64,000 nucleotides of DNA, taken from the NCBI RefSeq assembly GCF_038719015.1, contig NZ_CP152276.1:382001-446000 (forward strand), in the 5' to 3' direction. Every line of letters begins with the position of its first letter. Position 1 is the stretch's first letter. The notes under the pieces were generated by a model that was given only the letters and a program-made list of their open reading frames with translations, was not told where the DNA came from and made no database searches. A program made the position numbers and the translations under genes. Of this stretch, positions 1 to 8,172 are shown in pieces. The DNA comes from Nguyenibacter vanlangensis. Its GTDB lineage: Bacteria > Pseudomonadota > Alphaproteobacteria > Acetobacterales > Acetobacteraceae.

Positions 1-761
1 GCCGCGCCGGCATTGGTCAGGTCCGACCCGTCGACATCCACATGGTCCACGACCGGCAGCGTCTGGTTCGGATCGCTCGCCAGCGGCAGCAGGCTGACGC
101 CCGGACCCGGCGCGGCCGACCCGACGGCACTGTCCTGCACCATGTGGAACGTCATCTTCGCGGTGGTGCCCAGCAGTTTCTTGACATGCTCGGGGTCGCT
201 GACCCCCGGCAGTTCGACGATGATCCGGTCATCGCCCTGGCGGGTGATCTGCGGATCGACGGCGCCGGTCGCATCGATCCGGCGGCGGACGATCTCGATC
301 GACTGGGTCACGGCCTCGGCCGCGCGCCGGCGCATCGCGTCGGGCGACAGCGTGATGACGATGCCGCCGTCGGCACGGCCGTCGACGGCGAATTCGCCGG
401 GCACCACCATCGGCATCGCCCGCAGCGCCTTCAGGTCGGCGTCGCGTTCCGACGGGTCACGCGGGGTGAAGGATACGGTGCCGGCCTTGGCATCCGTCGT
501 GATGTTCCGATAGCCCAGGCCCTTGTCCAGCAGCGCCTGCCGCGTTCCGTCGGCCAGGGTCTGCAGCCGGTCGGCGGTGATGCTGTTCATGTCGACCTGC
601 ATCAGCAGGTACGACCCGCCGCGCAGATCCAGCCCCAGATGGATCTGGCGCCACGGCACGCCGGGCGCGGGCTGGCGCAGGGTGTTGGGAAGGCAGAGCA
701 GCACTCCCAGAAGGCATACGGCGATGACCGAGGCCATCTTGAGCCGGCTGTAATACATCAT
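1..761 (-). CDS. secD: Protein translocase subunit SecD (N-terminal part, cut by window edge)
   Basis: SecD is an inner-membrane subunit of the SecDF complex, which uses the proton motive force to help pull proteins out of the SecYEG channel on the periplasmic side. The 253 visible residues start MMYYSRLKMAS, followed by one hydrophobic segment (about residues 10-25) and then the family hallmark LGLDLRGGSYLLMQVD. After that comes the first periplasmic domain with RRRIDATGAVDPQI and RQGDDRIIVELPGV. The C-terminal membrane part lies outside the window. A GAGGAG about 13 bases upstream is the only ribosome-site-like sequence, so the exact start among two adjacent ATGs (761 or 758) is uncertain. 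No yajC gene precedes it: the next 200 bases are non-coding and then a different gene ends. Identification is by motif and is firm. Confidence 0.93.
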   Translation of the reverse strand, partial: MMYYSRLKMASVIAVCLLGVLLCLPNTLRQPAPGVPWRQIHLGLDLRGGSYLLMQVDMNSITADRLQTLADGTRQALLDKGLGYRNITTDAKAGTVSFTPRDPSERDADLKALRAMPMVVPGEFAVDGRADGGIVITLSPDAMRRRAAEAVTQSIEIVRRRIDATGAVDPQITRQGDDRIIVELPGVSDPEHVKKLLGTTAKMTFHMVQDSAVGSAAPGPGVSLLPLASDPNQTLPVVDHVDVDGSDLTNAGA

Positions 762-961
762 GGCTGAAAGGGGTGCTCCTCACGCCCGGCCGAGCCGGCT
801 CCCTGTTCCTCTGTCCTGTGCCGCCGGGCGGCCGGCGACGGCGGGAACATGCCGGGCGATCGCGCAGGATGCAACCGCCCCCGGGCGGTCGGGGGCAGGA
901 AATCATGCCGCGCCGGTCGCCTTTCGCGGCGCCCCGAGGTCCCGCGCCCGGCGCTCCGCGC

Positions 962-2128
962 TCAGAACAGCGCCAACTGCGCGTCCTCCCCTTGCGCGGG
1001 CGGGGGCGCGAAGCGCGTGCAATCCAGCGCGACGCCGCGTTCCAGGCCCAGGGCGCGCCGCGCTCGCAGAAAGCGCTGGCGCAGCAGGTCGGCGTGCACC
1101 CCCTGGCCACGGCCGCGCAGGCCGAAGGTCGAATCGTACAGCGCCCCGCCACGGGTCTCGCGCACCCGGCGCAGCACATGCTGCGCCCGGTCGGGATAAT
1201 GGCGGTGCAGCCAGTCCTCGAACAGCGGCGCGACCTCCAGCGGCAGGCGCAGCAGCACATAGGCGGCATTGCAGGCCCCGGCAGCCGCGGCTTCCTTCAG
1301 GATCGCTTCCAGCTCGTGATCGTTCAGGGCGGGGATCATCGGTGCGGCCATCACCCCGGTGGGGACGCCGGCCCGCGCCAGGGCGGCCATCGCCTCCAGC
1401 CGCCGGGCCGGGGCGGCGGCGCGCGGCTCCATCCGCCGCGCCAGTTCCGGGTCCAGTGTCGTGACCGACAGGCTGACCTGCACCAGGCCGCGTTCGGCCA
1501 GCGCGCGCAGGATGTCGATATCGCGCAGGATGCCCGCCGACTTGGTGACGATCGTCACCGGATGGGAAAACCGTTCGAGCACTGCCAGGATCGACCGCGT
1601 GATGGCCTGGTCGCGTTCGACCGGCTGGTACGGGTCGGTATTGGTGCCCAGCGCGATCGGCCGGACCTGATAGGCCGGGCGGCGCAGTTCGCGTTCCAGC
1701 AGGCGTGCGGCCTCGGGCTTGCAGGTCAGCCGGGTTTCGAAATCCAGCCCCGGCGACAGGCCCAGCCACGCATGGGTGGGGCGGGCATAGCAATAGATGC
1801 AGCCATGCTCGCACCCCCGATAGGCGTTGATCGACCGGTCGAAGCCCAGATCCGGGCTGGTGTTGCGGGTAATGATGCTGCGCGGCGTCTCGAAGGACAG
1901 CTCGGTGCGCGGCCCCTTGCTTTCCCCCACCGGATCCTCCTCCGCCAGACTGCCCCAGCCGTCGTCGACAGGCGTGCCGTGCTGTGCGGCATGGCGGTCG
2001 GGCGGCGATATCGTGGCGCCGCGCCCGTGCCGGATACCGGCCAGGCCGGTCGAACGCGCATCCAGCGCGTGTGGGGCCGCCCGGGTCTTCTGGCCCCGGC
2101 CGATCCGGATGGGGGCGTGGTCGGACAT
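962..2128 (-). CDS. PA0069-type radical SAM protein
   Basis: This 388-residue protein belongs to the radical SAM superfamily, which binds a [4Fe-4S] cluster and cleaves S-adenosylmethionine. The cluster motif CEHGCIYC is at residues 106-113 (C106, C110, C113), followed by YARPTHAWLG and GTNTDPYQPVE. These blocks are typical of the SplB-like PA0069 subgroup, whose substrate is not established. The first 80 residues are basic and low in predicted structure. The start at 2128 is preferred because AGGGAG lies six bases upstream; an in-frame ATG at 2224 would add 32 unlikely residues. It sits alone on the minus strand between secD and a divergent oxidoreductase gene. No neighbour suggests a substrate, so only the family is claimed. 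Confidence 0.85.
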   Translation of the reverse strand: MSDHAPIRIGRGQKTRAAPHALDARSTGLAGIRHGRGATISPPDRHAAQHGTPVDDGWGSLAEEDPVGESKGPRTELSFETPRSIITRNTSPDLGFDRSINAYRGCEHGCIYCYARPTHAWLGLSPGLDFETRLTCKPEAARLLERELRRPAYQVRPIALGTNTDPYQPVERDQAITRSILAVLERFSHPVTIVTKSAGILRDIDILRALAERGLVQVSLSVTTLDPELARRMEPRAAAPARRLEAMAALARAGVPTGVMAAPMIPALNDHELEAILKEAAAAGACNAAYVLLRLPLEVAPLFEDWLHRHYPDRAQHVLRRVRETRGGALYDSTFGLRGRGQGVHADLLRQRFLRARRALGLERGVALDCTRFAPPPAQGEDAQLALF

Positions 2129-2314
2129 GCGGCACTCCCTTGCCGATGGAACTGGAACAGGACGGGCCATCGTCGCCCGGGCGGCCGGGAGAGTCAAGAA
2201 CATATCATGAACATCTCTTTCCATTCCGACGGCCTGCCACCAGGCCGCCCGCCGCCCTCTGGCCCATCGCGCGCTTGTGCTCTAACCGTTCGTCATCGCG
2301 ACGATGGAGCAGGA

Positions 2315-3337
2315 ATGATGGCGGGGCTTTTCGGCGGCGGAACCGCGCGGGGTGCAAAGGGGCGGCAATTGCGCGTCGGCGTGATTGGCGCCGGCCATTT
2401 CGGACGGTTCCATGCGCTGAAGGTCGCGGCATCGCCGCGTGAGACGCTGGTCGGCATCCATGATCCGGATATGGCCCGCGCGGCGTCGGTCGGGGCCGAG
2501 GCCGGCGATGCGCCGGCCCTGGACCTGGATACCCTTCTGGACCGGTCCGAGGCCGTGGTGATCGCCGCTCCGGCCGAACATCATTTCATCCTGGCCGATC
2601 GCGCGCTGCGCGCCGGACGGCATGTGCTGGTGGAAAAACCCATCGCCTCGACCCTCGACCAGGCCGACCGGCTGGCGGCGCTGGCGGCGGAAACCGGGCT
2701 GGTGCTGCAGGTGGGGCACCTGCTGCGCTATTCGGCCGAGCACCGCGCGATCACCGAACGGATCAGCCGCCCGCTCTATATCGAGGCCACGCGCATCGCG
2801 CCCTTCAAGCCGCGCGGCACCGATGTCTCGGTCATCCTGGACCTGATGATCCACGACCTGGACCTGGTGCTGGCGATCGTCGACAGCGAAATCGAGGATG
2901 TCGACGCGCTGGGGGCGGCCGTCAGCTCCCAGCACGAGGATATCGCCAATGCACGCGTGCGCTTCGCCAACGGATGTGTCGCCACCATCACCGCCAGCCG
3001 GATCTCGCTGAAGACCGAACGGCGGATGCGGCTTTTTTCCGAGGAAGGCTATCTGTCCGCCGATTTCGTGAAACGCGAACTGACGATGATCGGGCGCGAG
3101 ACGGGCCTGCCCCTGCCCGGAACGGGTGGCTTCCGGCGCCAGGCCGTGACCTGGGACGACCACGACACGCTGGCGGCCGAGCACGCGGCCTTCGCGGCGT
3201 CCTGCCTGGACGGGGCGCCGGTGCTGGTGGATGCGCAGGCCGGACGCCGCGCCCTGGCCGCCGCCCTGGCGGTGACCGGCGGGATCCGGGCCGCCCGCGA
3301 ACGGATGGAACGATCGGGCCTGGTCCGCATGTCCTGA
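2315..3337 (+). CDS. Gfo/Idh/MocA family NAD(P)-dependent oxidoreductase
   Basis: This is a 340-residue cytoplasmic oxidoreductase with an N-terminal Rossmann fold (VGVIGAGHFGRFHAL, about residues 21-35) and the family's EKP motif in HVLVEKPIAST, whose Lys is the usual catalytic residue. The second half has the alpha/beta substrate-binding domain with DLMIHDLDLVLAI. Family members act on sugars, inositols or UDP-sugars, and alphaproteobacterial versions often sit near lipid A genes, but no such neighbour is present and the substrate cannot be named. GGAG at 2306-2309 supports the ATG at 2315; a second ATG follows directly at 2318. It is divergent from the radical SAM gene and seems to be a single-gene unit. 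Confidence 0.85.
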   Translation: MMAGLFGGGTARGAKGRQLRVGVIGAGHFGRFHALKVAASPRETLVGIHDPDMARAASVGAEAGDAPALDLDTLLDRSEAVVIAAPAEHHFILADRALRAGRHVLVEKPIASTLDQADRLAALAAETGLVLQVGHLLRYSAEHRAITERISRPLYIEATRIAPFKPRGTDVSVILDLMIHDLDLVLAIVDSEIEDVDALGAAVSSQHEDIANARVRFANGCVATITASRISLKTERRMRLFSEEGYLSADFVKRELTMIGRETGLPLPGTGGFRRQAVTWDDHDTLAAEHAAFAASCLDGAPVLVDAQAGRRALAAALAVTGGIRAARERMERSGLVRMS

Positions 3338-3419
3338 TCCGCCCTTCCTGACCTTCCGTCCAGACCTTCCGTCCAGACCGCCTGGCATCTCCCTGCCGGC
3401 GAAACAGGGGGCCGGACCA

Positions 3420-3767
3420 TCAATGCGGCAGGGTCTCGATCCGTGCCGCCATGATGAAATCGTTGCGATGCAGGCCGCCGATCGCGTGGGTCTGCAGCGA
3501 CAACCGCACATAGCCCCAGCCGAAGGCGATGTCCGGATGATGGTCGGCCGCTTCGGCCAGGGCGGCGATCCGCTCGACCAGCGCATAGGCGCCGGCGAAG
3601 TCCGGCAGGGTGAAATCGCGCAGCAAAACCGTCCCGTCGGGGGACAGCGTCCAGTTGGGCACCTGCGCCAGCAATGTTTCGGCCTCGGCGCGCGCCAGGG
3701 GCGGTGAGTTCCTGGGGCAGGGGCCGATCACCTCGCGGGCCAGGGCGGATGGGGTGGCGGTCGGCAT
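3420..3767 (-). CDS. phhB: Pterin-4a-carbinolamine dehydratase
   Basis: This 115-residue protein is a pterin-4a-carbinolamine dehydratase, which recycles the oxidised tetrahydropterin cofactor released by aromatic amino acid hydroxylases. The central motif EAADHHPDIAFGWGYVRLSLQTHAIGG is diagnostic in pattern: the paired His in DHHP and the later His in THAIGG form the active site. No phenylalanine hydroxylase gene lies in this window. The start at 3767 (MPTATPS) is favoured by AAGGA about nine bases upstream; an upstream in-frame ATG at 3788 has no ribosome site. It lies tail to tail with the preceding plus-strand oxidoreductase and ahead of uup on the same strand. Confidence 0.88.
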   Translation of the reverse strand: MPTATPSALAREVIGPCPRNSPPLARAEAETLLAQVPNWTLSPDGTVLLRDFTLPDFAGAYALVERIAALAEAADHHPDIAFGWGYVRLSLQTHAIGGLHRNDFIMAARIETLPH

Positions 3768-3836
3768 GGCATGGAATCCTTCAGCCATTTGTCCGGGGAC
3801 CGATAACGCGCCGGCCGCCCAACCGTACCCTGACGG

Positions 3837-5645
3837 TCAGGACGATCCCAGCGCCTCGCGCAGCATTTCCAGTTCCAGCCACCGTTCCTCGGCGGCCGTC
3901 AGTTCGGTCTCGGCACGGTCCAGCTTCGTGGTCGCGTCGGTAAACGCCTGCGGATCGCGGGCATAGAGCCCGGCATCGGACAGGACGGCGCGCAGCCGGG
4001 TGATATCCGCTTCCAGCGCCGCGATCTGCCCCGGAAGGCGGTCCAGGGCCAACTGGTCCTTATAGGACAGCTTGCGCGCCGGTCCCTTCGCCGCACCCTT
4101 CTCGGGGCTCCGCTCCGGGCGCTTCGCCGGCTGGCCGTCCCGGCCCGGTGGCGCCATGCCGCGGCGCTGCGCCAGCATGTCGCTATAGCCGCCGGCATAT
4201 TCCACCCACCGCCCGTCGCCCTCGGCCACCAGCACCGACGTCGCCACGCGGTCCAGGAAATCGCGGTCGTGGCTGACCAGCAGCACGGTGCCGGAATAAT
4301 CGTCCAGCATGTCCTGCAGCAGGTCCAGCGTTTCCAGATCCAGGTCGTTGGTCGGTTCGTCCAGCACCAGCAGGTTGGACGGCCGCGCCAGCGCGCAGGC
4401 CAGCATCAGCCGCCCGCGCTCGCCGCCCGACAGCATGCCGACAGGGGTGCGGGCCTGTTCCGGCCGGAACAGAAAATCCTTCATGTAGCCGATGACATGG
4501 CGCTTCTCGCTGCCGACCTGCACCATGTCGCCACCGCCGCCCGTCAGCGTATCGGCCAGGGTGCGGGCCGGGTCCAGCGTGCGGCGCTGCTGGTCCAGCG
4601 TGACGGTGGACAGGCTGGTACCGATGCGGATCTCGCCGGAATCGGGCTGGTCCTGGCCGGTCAGCAGCCGCAGCAGCGTGCTCTTGCCCGCGCCGTTGGC
4701 GCCCACGATGCCCAGCCGGTCGCCCCGCAGCACGCGCAGGTCCAGCCGGTCGACGATCCGCCGCGCGCCATAGGATCTGCAGACCTGCTCGGCGGTGGCG
4801 ACCAGCTTGCCGGACAGGGTGTCCTCGCTGGCCTGCATCTTCACCCCGATGGGCGCGCGCACCGCCTCGCGCCGCGCCTGGCGCAGCGCGGCCAGTTCGC
4901 CCACGCGCCGCACGTTGCGCTTGCGCCGGGCCGTGACGCCATAGCGCATCCAGTCCTCTTCGCGCGCGATCTGACGGTCCAGCTTGTGCGCGTCGCGGAT
5001 TTCCTGCTCCAGGACCTCTTCGCGCCAGGCCTCGAAACGTGCGAATCCCTGCTCCAGCCGGCGGGTCGTGCCGCGATCGAGCCACACCACGGTCCGCGAC
5101 AGGGTTTCCAGCAGCCGCCGGTCGTGGCTGATGATCACCATGGCCGAGGACAGCGACAATAATTCGCGCTCCAGCCATTCGATGGTCGGCATGTCCAGGT
5201 GGTTCGTCGGCTCGTCCAGCAGCAGCAGGTCGGGCTCGGGCGCCAGCGCTCGGGCCAGCGCGCAGCGCCGCGCCTCGCCGCCCGACAGGCTGGCCGGAGT
5301 CTCGGCCCCCGTCAGGCCCAGCTCGCCCAGCAGCATGGCCGCGCGGTGCGCGGGGTCGTCGGGCCCCATCCCGGCGCGGACATAATCCAGCGCGGTGGCG
5401 AAGCCCGACAGGTCGGGCTCCTGCGGCAGATAGCGCACGGTGGTGCCGGGCTGCAGGAAACGGGTGCCGTCATCGGCCTGCAATTCGCCGGCCGCGATGC
5501 GCAGCAGGGTGGATTTCCCGCTGCCATTGCGCCCGACCAGGCAGATACGCTCGCCCGCCGCCACGCCGAACCCGGCCTTGTCCAGCAAGGGGGCCCCGCC
5601 GAGCGTCAGTGTGATGTCCTGGAGAAGAAGGAGAGGAGGCGACAT
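3837..5645 (-). CDS. uup: ABC-F family ATPase Uup
   Basis: This is a 602-residue soluble tandem ATPase of the ABC-F class. It has two Walker A loops (about residues 38-45 and 315-322), two LSGGE signatures (about 120-124 and 405-409) and Walker B blocks LDEPTNHLD (about 143-151) and LDEPTNDLD (about 428-436). There are no membrane segments. The linker between the domains is rich in Arg and Lys. The C-terminal 100 residues form a charged coiled coil, which separates Uup from EttA and fits Uup's roles in ribosome-associated work and suppression of transposon excision. The length is normal. No strong ribosome site is seen before the ATG at 5645. It lies 74 bases downstream of phyR on the same strand, so readthrough from phyR is possible. 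Confidence 0.9.
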   Translation of the reverse strand: MSPPLLLLQDITLTLGGAPLLDKAGFGVAAGERICLVGRNGSGKSTLLRIAAGELQADDGTRFLQPGTTVRYLPQEPDLSGFATALDYVRAGMGPDDPAHRAAMLLGELGLTGAETPASLSGGEARRCALARALAPEPDLLLLDEPTNHLDMPTIEWLERELLSLSSAMVIISHDRRLLETLSRTVVWLDRGTTRRLEQGFARFEAWREEVLEQEIRDAHKLDRQIAREEDWMRYGVTARRKRNVRRVGELAALRQARREAVRAPIGVKMQASEDTLSGKLVATAEQVCRSYGARRIVDRLDLRVLRGDRLGIVGANGAGKSTLLRLLTGQDQPDSGEIRIGTSLSTVTLDQQRRTLDPARTLADTLTGGGGDMVQVGSEKRHVIGYMKDFLFRPEQARTPVGMLSGGERGRLMLACALARPSNLLVLDEPTNDLDLETLDLLQDMLDDYSGTVLLVSHDRDFLDRVATSVLVAEGDGRWVEYAGGYSDMLAQRRGMAPPGRDGQPAKRPERSPEKGAAKGPARKLSYKDQLALDRLPGQIAALEADITRLRAVLSDAGLYARDPQAFTDATTKLDRAETELTAAEERWLELEMLREALGSS

Positions 5646-5719
5646 GGATCGGGTTCTGGCCCATGCGTGCCACCCGGCGCAAGAGGCACGCGGCCGGCTG
5701 CCTCCGCCAGCCGATTTGA

Positions 5720-6457
5720 CTAATCGATCTGCGGGCCGCCGGTGACCGCCTGATAGGTCGCGATCGCCAGCGTCGTCGGTTCGAACGGCTTGGTGATGAC
5801 GAAGGTCGGCTCGACCGCCTCGCCGGTCAGCAGCCGTTCCGGATAGGCGGTGACGAAGATGACCGGCGCGTCATGTTGGCGCAGGATGCTGGCCACCGCG
5901 TTCATCCCGTCGCCGCCGGCGCCAAGATTGATGTCGGCCAGGATCAGCCCGGGCCGCGTCCGGCGCGCCAGCTCGATCGCGTCGGCCTCGGTCGCGGCGA
6001 CGCCCGCGACCTGATGGCCGCAACTGCGGACCAGTTCCTCGATGTCCATGGCAATGATCGGTTCGTCCTCGATGATCAGGATCGAGGTCTCGGCGACCGT
6101 GCGTAGCCCGGCATGGGCATGCGCCAGAATGTCCGACGCGCGCTGGACCTCCGTCTCCAGAACCTTGGCGGCTTCGGAAACCGTCAGTTCCTCCAGCGCG
6201 GTCAGCAGCAGCAGCTTGCGCTCCACCCCACCCAGCCCGTCCCGCGTGCCGGAAGTGTCCTGCGGTTGAAATTGTCGTGAAATGCTCCGATACAGGCTGT
6301 GCCGGGGTGACATCTCCCCCGTATCCGAAACTGCCAGTTCACGCAGGCTTTCGGCGACCAGCAGGTCGCCGCGCGGTTGGCTGCCCGTCAGGGCGCGGGC
6401 ATAACGCCTGGCGTAAGGAAGGGCACGGATCAGATCCTGCCGCCGCGAGAGGGGCAT
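5720..6457 (-). CDS. phyR: General stress response regulator PhyR
   Basis: PhyR is the anti-anti-sigma switch of the alphaproteobacterial general stress response: when phosphorylated, its sigma-like domain captures NepR and frees EcfG. This 245-residue protein has both parts. Residues 1-120 are an EcfG-like domain (LIRALPYARRYARALTGSQ). Residues 125-245 are a receiver with the acidic pair E130-D131, phospho-acceptor D175 in LILADINLG, T203 and K223 in ITKPFEP. The start at 6457 (MPLSRRQ) is chosen because family members begin here and GGGAG lies 11 bases upstream; an ATG at 6475 has no ribosome site. A CATAAT-like -10 lies at 6478-6483 on the minus strand. The gene is divergent from the sigma factor genes that it controls. 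Confidence 0.95.
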   Translation of the reverse strand: MPLSRRQDLIRALPYARRYARALTGSQPRGDLLVAESLRELAVSDTGEMSPRHSLYRSISRQFQPQDTSGTRDGLGGVERKLLLLTALEELTVSEAAKVLETEVQRASDILAHAHAGLRTVAETSILIIEDEPIIAMDIEELVRSCGHQVAGVAATEADAIELARRTRPGLILADINLGAGGDGMNAVASILRQHDAPVIFVTAYPERLLTGEAVEPTFVITKPFEPTTLAIATYQAVTGGPQID

Positions 6458-6601
6458 CGGACATTCAACTCCCATCGGATTATGTTACAGTTTGGAGCAT
6501 GACAGTGTCACAATTGTCGGCAAGAAGGGAGGGGACACGTCCTGGCATCGGTCACCGGCTCGACGAGCGGCCGTACGGTATCGCAACTGCGGCGCGAGAT
6601 C

Positions 6602-7093
6602 ATGTCTCTTTTGCCGGATCTGCGCGGGTTCGCACGTTTTTTGACGCGGGATCCCGCGTCGTCCGACGACCTGGTGCAAGAAACGCTGGTCCGTGCCCTC
6701 GCGGCGCTGGAGCAGTTCCAGGCCGACACCAATCTCAAGGCGTGGCTGTTCACGATCCAGCGTAACGTCTTCTACGAGCAGCGGCGCCGCCATCTGCGCG
6801 AGCAGGTGGTGATGAACGATTACGCCGTCCAGGCCCAACGCCGGGCCGAAAGCCGCCCGGCCAGCGTCCGCGACGATGTCCGCGATCTTGAAAACGTGTT
6901 CTGGCTGCTGCCGCCTTTGCTGCGCGAGGCCCTGATCCTGGTCGGCGCCCAGGAGATGACTCACGAGGAAGCAGCCGGCATCTGCGGCGTTCCGGTGGGC
7001 ACGATGAAGGCCCGCGTTTCGCGCGCGCGGGCGCAGTTGACCAAACTCGTGGCGAAAGCGCGCGGCGACATGCCGGCTCCGGATACCGAATAG
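6602..7093 (+). CDS. EcfG-like ECF sigma factor (first copy)
   Basis: This is a 163-residue two-domain sigma factor of the extracytoplasmic-function class, close to the EcfG (ECF15) type. The sigma2 region is visible as LTRDPASSDDLVQETLVRALA and LKAWLFTIQRNVFYEQRRR. The sigma4 region is visible as LLREALILVGAQEMTHEEAAGIC followed by VGTMKARVSRARAQL. The ATG at 6602 has only a weak ribosome site. The frame stays open upstream to 6503 and reads VSQLRREI just before the Met, as in longer EcfG proteins, so the true start may be a non-ATG codon upstream. It is divergent from phyR and followed 145 bases later by a second EcfG-like gene. The expected role is to transcribe stress genes when NepR is sequestered. 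Confidence 0.88.
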   Translation: MSLLPDLRGFARFLTRDPASSDDLVQETLVRALAALEQFQADTNLKAWLFTIQRNVFYEQRRRHLREQVVMNDYAVQAQRRAESRPASVRDDVRDLENVFWLLPPLLREALILVGAQEMTHEEAAGICGVPVGTMKARVSRARAQLTKLVAKARGDMPAPDTE

Positions 7094-7238
7094 GGGCCCG
7101 CATGGGCCCCGGCCGATGGCGTCCCGCCCGGCACGATGCATTACCTCACAGTTTCGTCATGAAAAAAATGCAACCTTGCCACAAGTCTGTTCATTGTTTC
7201 GCCGTGTGACGGGAAGTCGTGCGAAGGGAAACGAAATA

Positions 7239-7808
7239 ATGTCCAACAGCTTTCATGATCAGGTCATCGCGATCCTTCCGCGGCTGCGGGTGCAGGCACT
7301 GGCCCTGACGCGCAATCGGACACTGGCCGAGGACCTGGTGCAAGATGCGGTCTGTAACGCGCTCGCCGCCCAAGAGAGTTTCATTCCCGGCACGAATTTT
7401 TCGGCGTGGATGCATCGCATTCTGCGCAACCGCTTCATCTCCGACCTGCGCAAGCGGCGCGAGACGACGGATATCGAGGACGTCCCCGCCGCGGCGCTGG
7501 CGACCGCGGCCGCGCACGAGGATCGGCTGGCGCTGAAAGACCTGGCCGAGGCGCTGGACCGGCTGCCCGAGGATCAGCGCGAGGCGCTGATCATGGTCGT
7601 CATGCACGGCATGAGCTACGAGGCGCTGGCCGACGCCACCGGCTGCGCTGTCGGCACGGCCAAGAGCCGCGTCTTCCGCGCCCGCCGCCAGTTGGAAGCC
7701 TGGATGGTCGGCGAGGGGGCCGAAAGCAACGCGCTCAAGGCCCGCGTCGCCCGGATGCGCAACCTGCTGGCCGAACGCGAGGCAGGGGCGCCGGTCCTCC
7801 ATGCCTGA
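7239..7808 (+). CDS. EcfG-like ECF sigma factor (second copy)
   Basis: This is a 189-residue ECF sigma factor, clearly related to the preceding copy but well diverged. The sigma2 region contains LTRNRTLAEDLVQDAVCNALA and FSAWMHRILRNRFISDLRKRR; the sigma4 region contains LPEDQREALIMVVMHGMSYEALADATGCAVGT. It carries a C-terminal tail of about 25 residues absent from the first copy. GAAGGG at 7223-7228 supports the ATG at 7239. Lying directly upstream of nepR, the usual place for the NepR-bound sigma factor, it is the better positional candidate for EcfG itself. Which of the two copies NepR binds, or whether it binds both, cannot be read from the sequence. Confidence 0.9.
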   Translation: MSNSFHDQVIAILPRLRVQALALTRNRTLAEDLVQDAVCNALAAQESFIPGTNFSAWMHRILRNRFISDLRKRRETTDIEDVPAAALATAAAHEDRLALKDLAEALDRLPEDQREALIMVVMHGMSYEALADATGCAVGTAKSRVFRARRQLEAWMVGEGAESNALKARVARMRNLLAEREAGAPVLHA

Positions 7809-7986
7809 AACGGGGCCTGAAACGGGGGTGGGGAATTAGGTGGACCGGCGTTTCGCAAACGCTCATGCGCGACATCCGGCGGCTGGACGGTCGCCGAGCG
7901 GTGTTTTAGTCTCGAAGGAGAATTGTGCAACCGGAGCACATGCGCGAGAGTTTTGGCGGGGTATAAGTGGGCCTCAGGGATCAACG

Positions 7987-8172
7987 ATGACGCCGCCCAA
8001 GGATGCACATTCTTCCAGGCAGCCCAAACCCGTCAGGAAAGCCCAGCAAGACGACCCGTTCGAACTCTGGCTCAAGCGCGGGCTGCATCAATTGTTCGAC
8101 GAGATCGCGCGTGAGCCGGTACCCGAGGAACTGCTGCGTCTAATCGAGGAAGATCGCAAGACCAAGGAATAG
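7987..8172 (+). CDS. nepR: Anti-sigma factor NepR
   Basis: NepR is the small anti-sigma factor of the general stress response. It binds EcfG in unstressed cells and is removed by phosphorylated PhyR. The 61-residue product has the two expected helices: FELWLKRGLHQLFDEIA (about residues 25-41) and PVPEELLRLIEED (about 44-56), with a disordered, basic N-terminus. An AGGGA about seven bases upstream supports the ATG at 7987. The gene ends at 8172 and the kinase gene starts on the next base, so the two are co-translated. Placement among phyR, two EcfG-like genes and an HWE/HisKA_2 kinase makes the identification strong despite the short length. Confidence 0.92.
   Translation: MTPPKDAHSSRQPKPVRKAQQDDPFELWLKRGLHQLFDEIAREPVPEELLRLIEEDRKTKE

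Noticed and set aside
762..961. Possible yajC upstream of secD
   Set aside because: The 200-base gap has no reading frame resembling YajC, and it is shorter than the gene.
7809..7986. EcfG-type promoter (GGAAC, spacer of about 17, CGTT) upstream of nepR or the sigma genes
   Set aside because: Only GGAAT with a 12-base gap to CGTT was seen, which does not fit the expected spacing.
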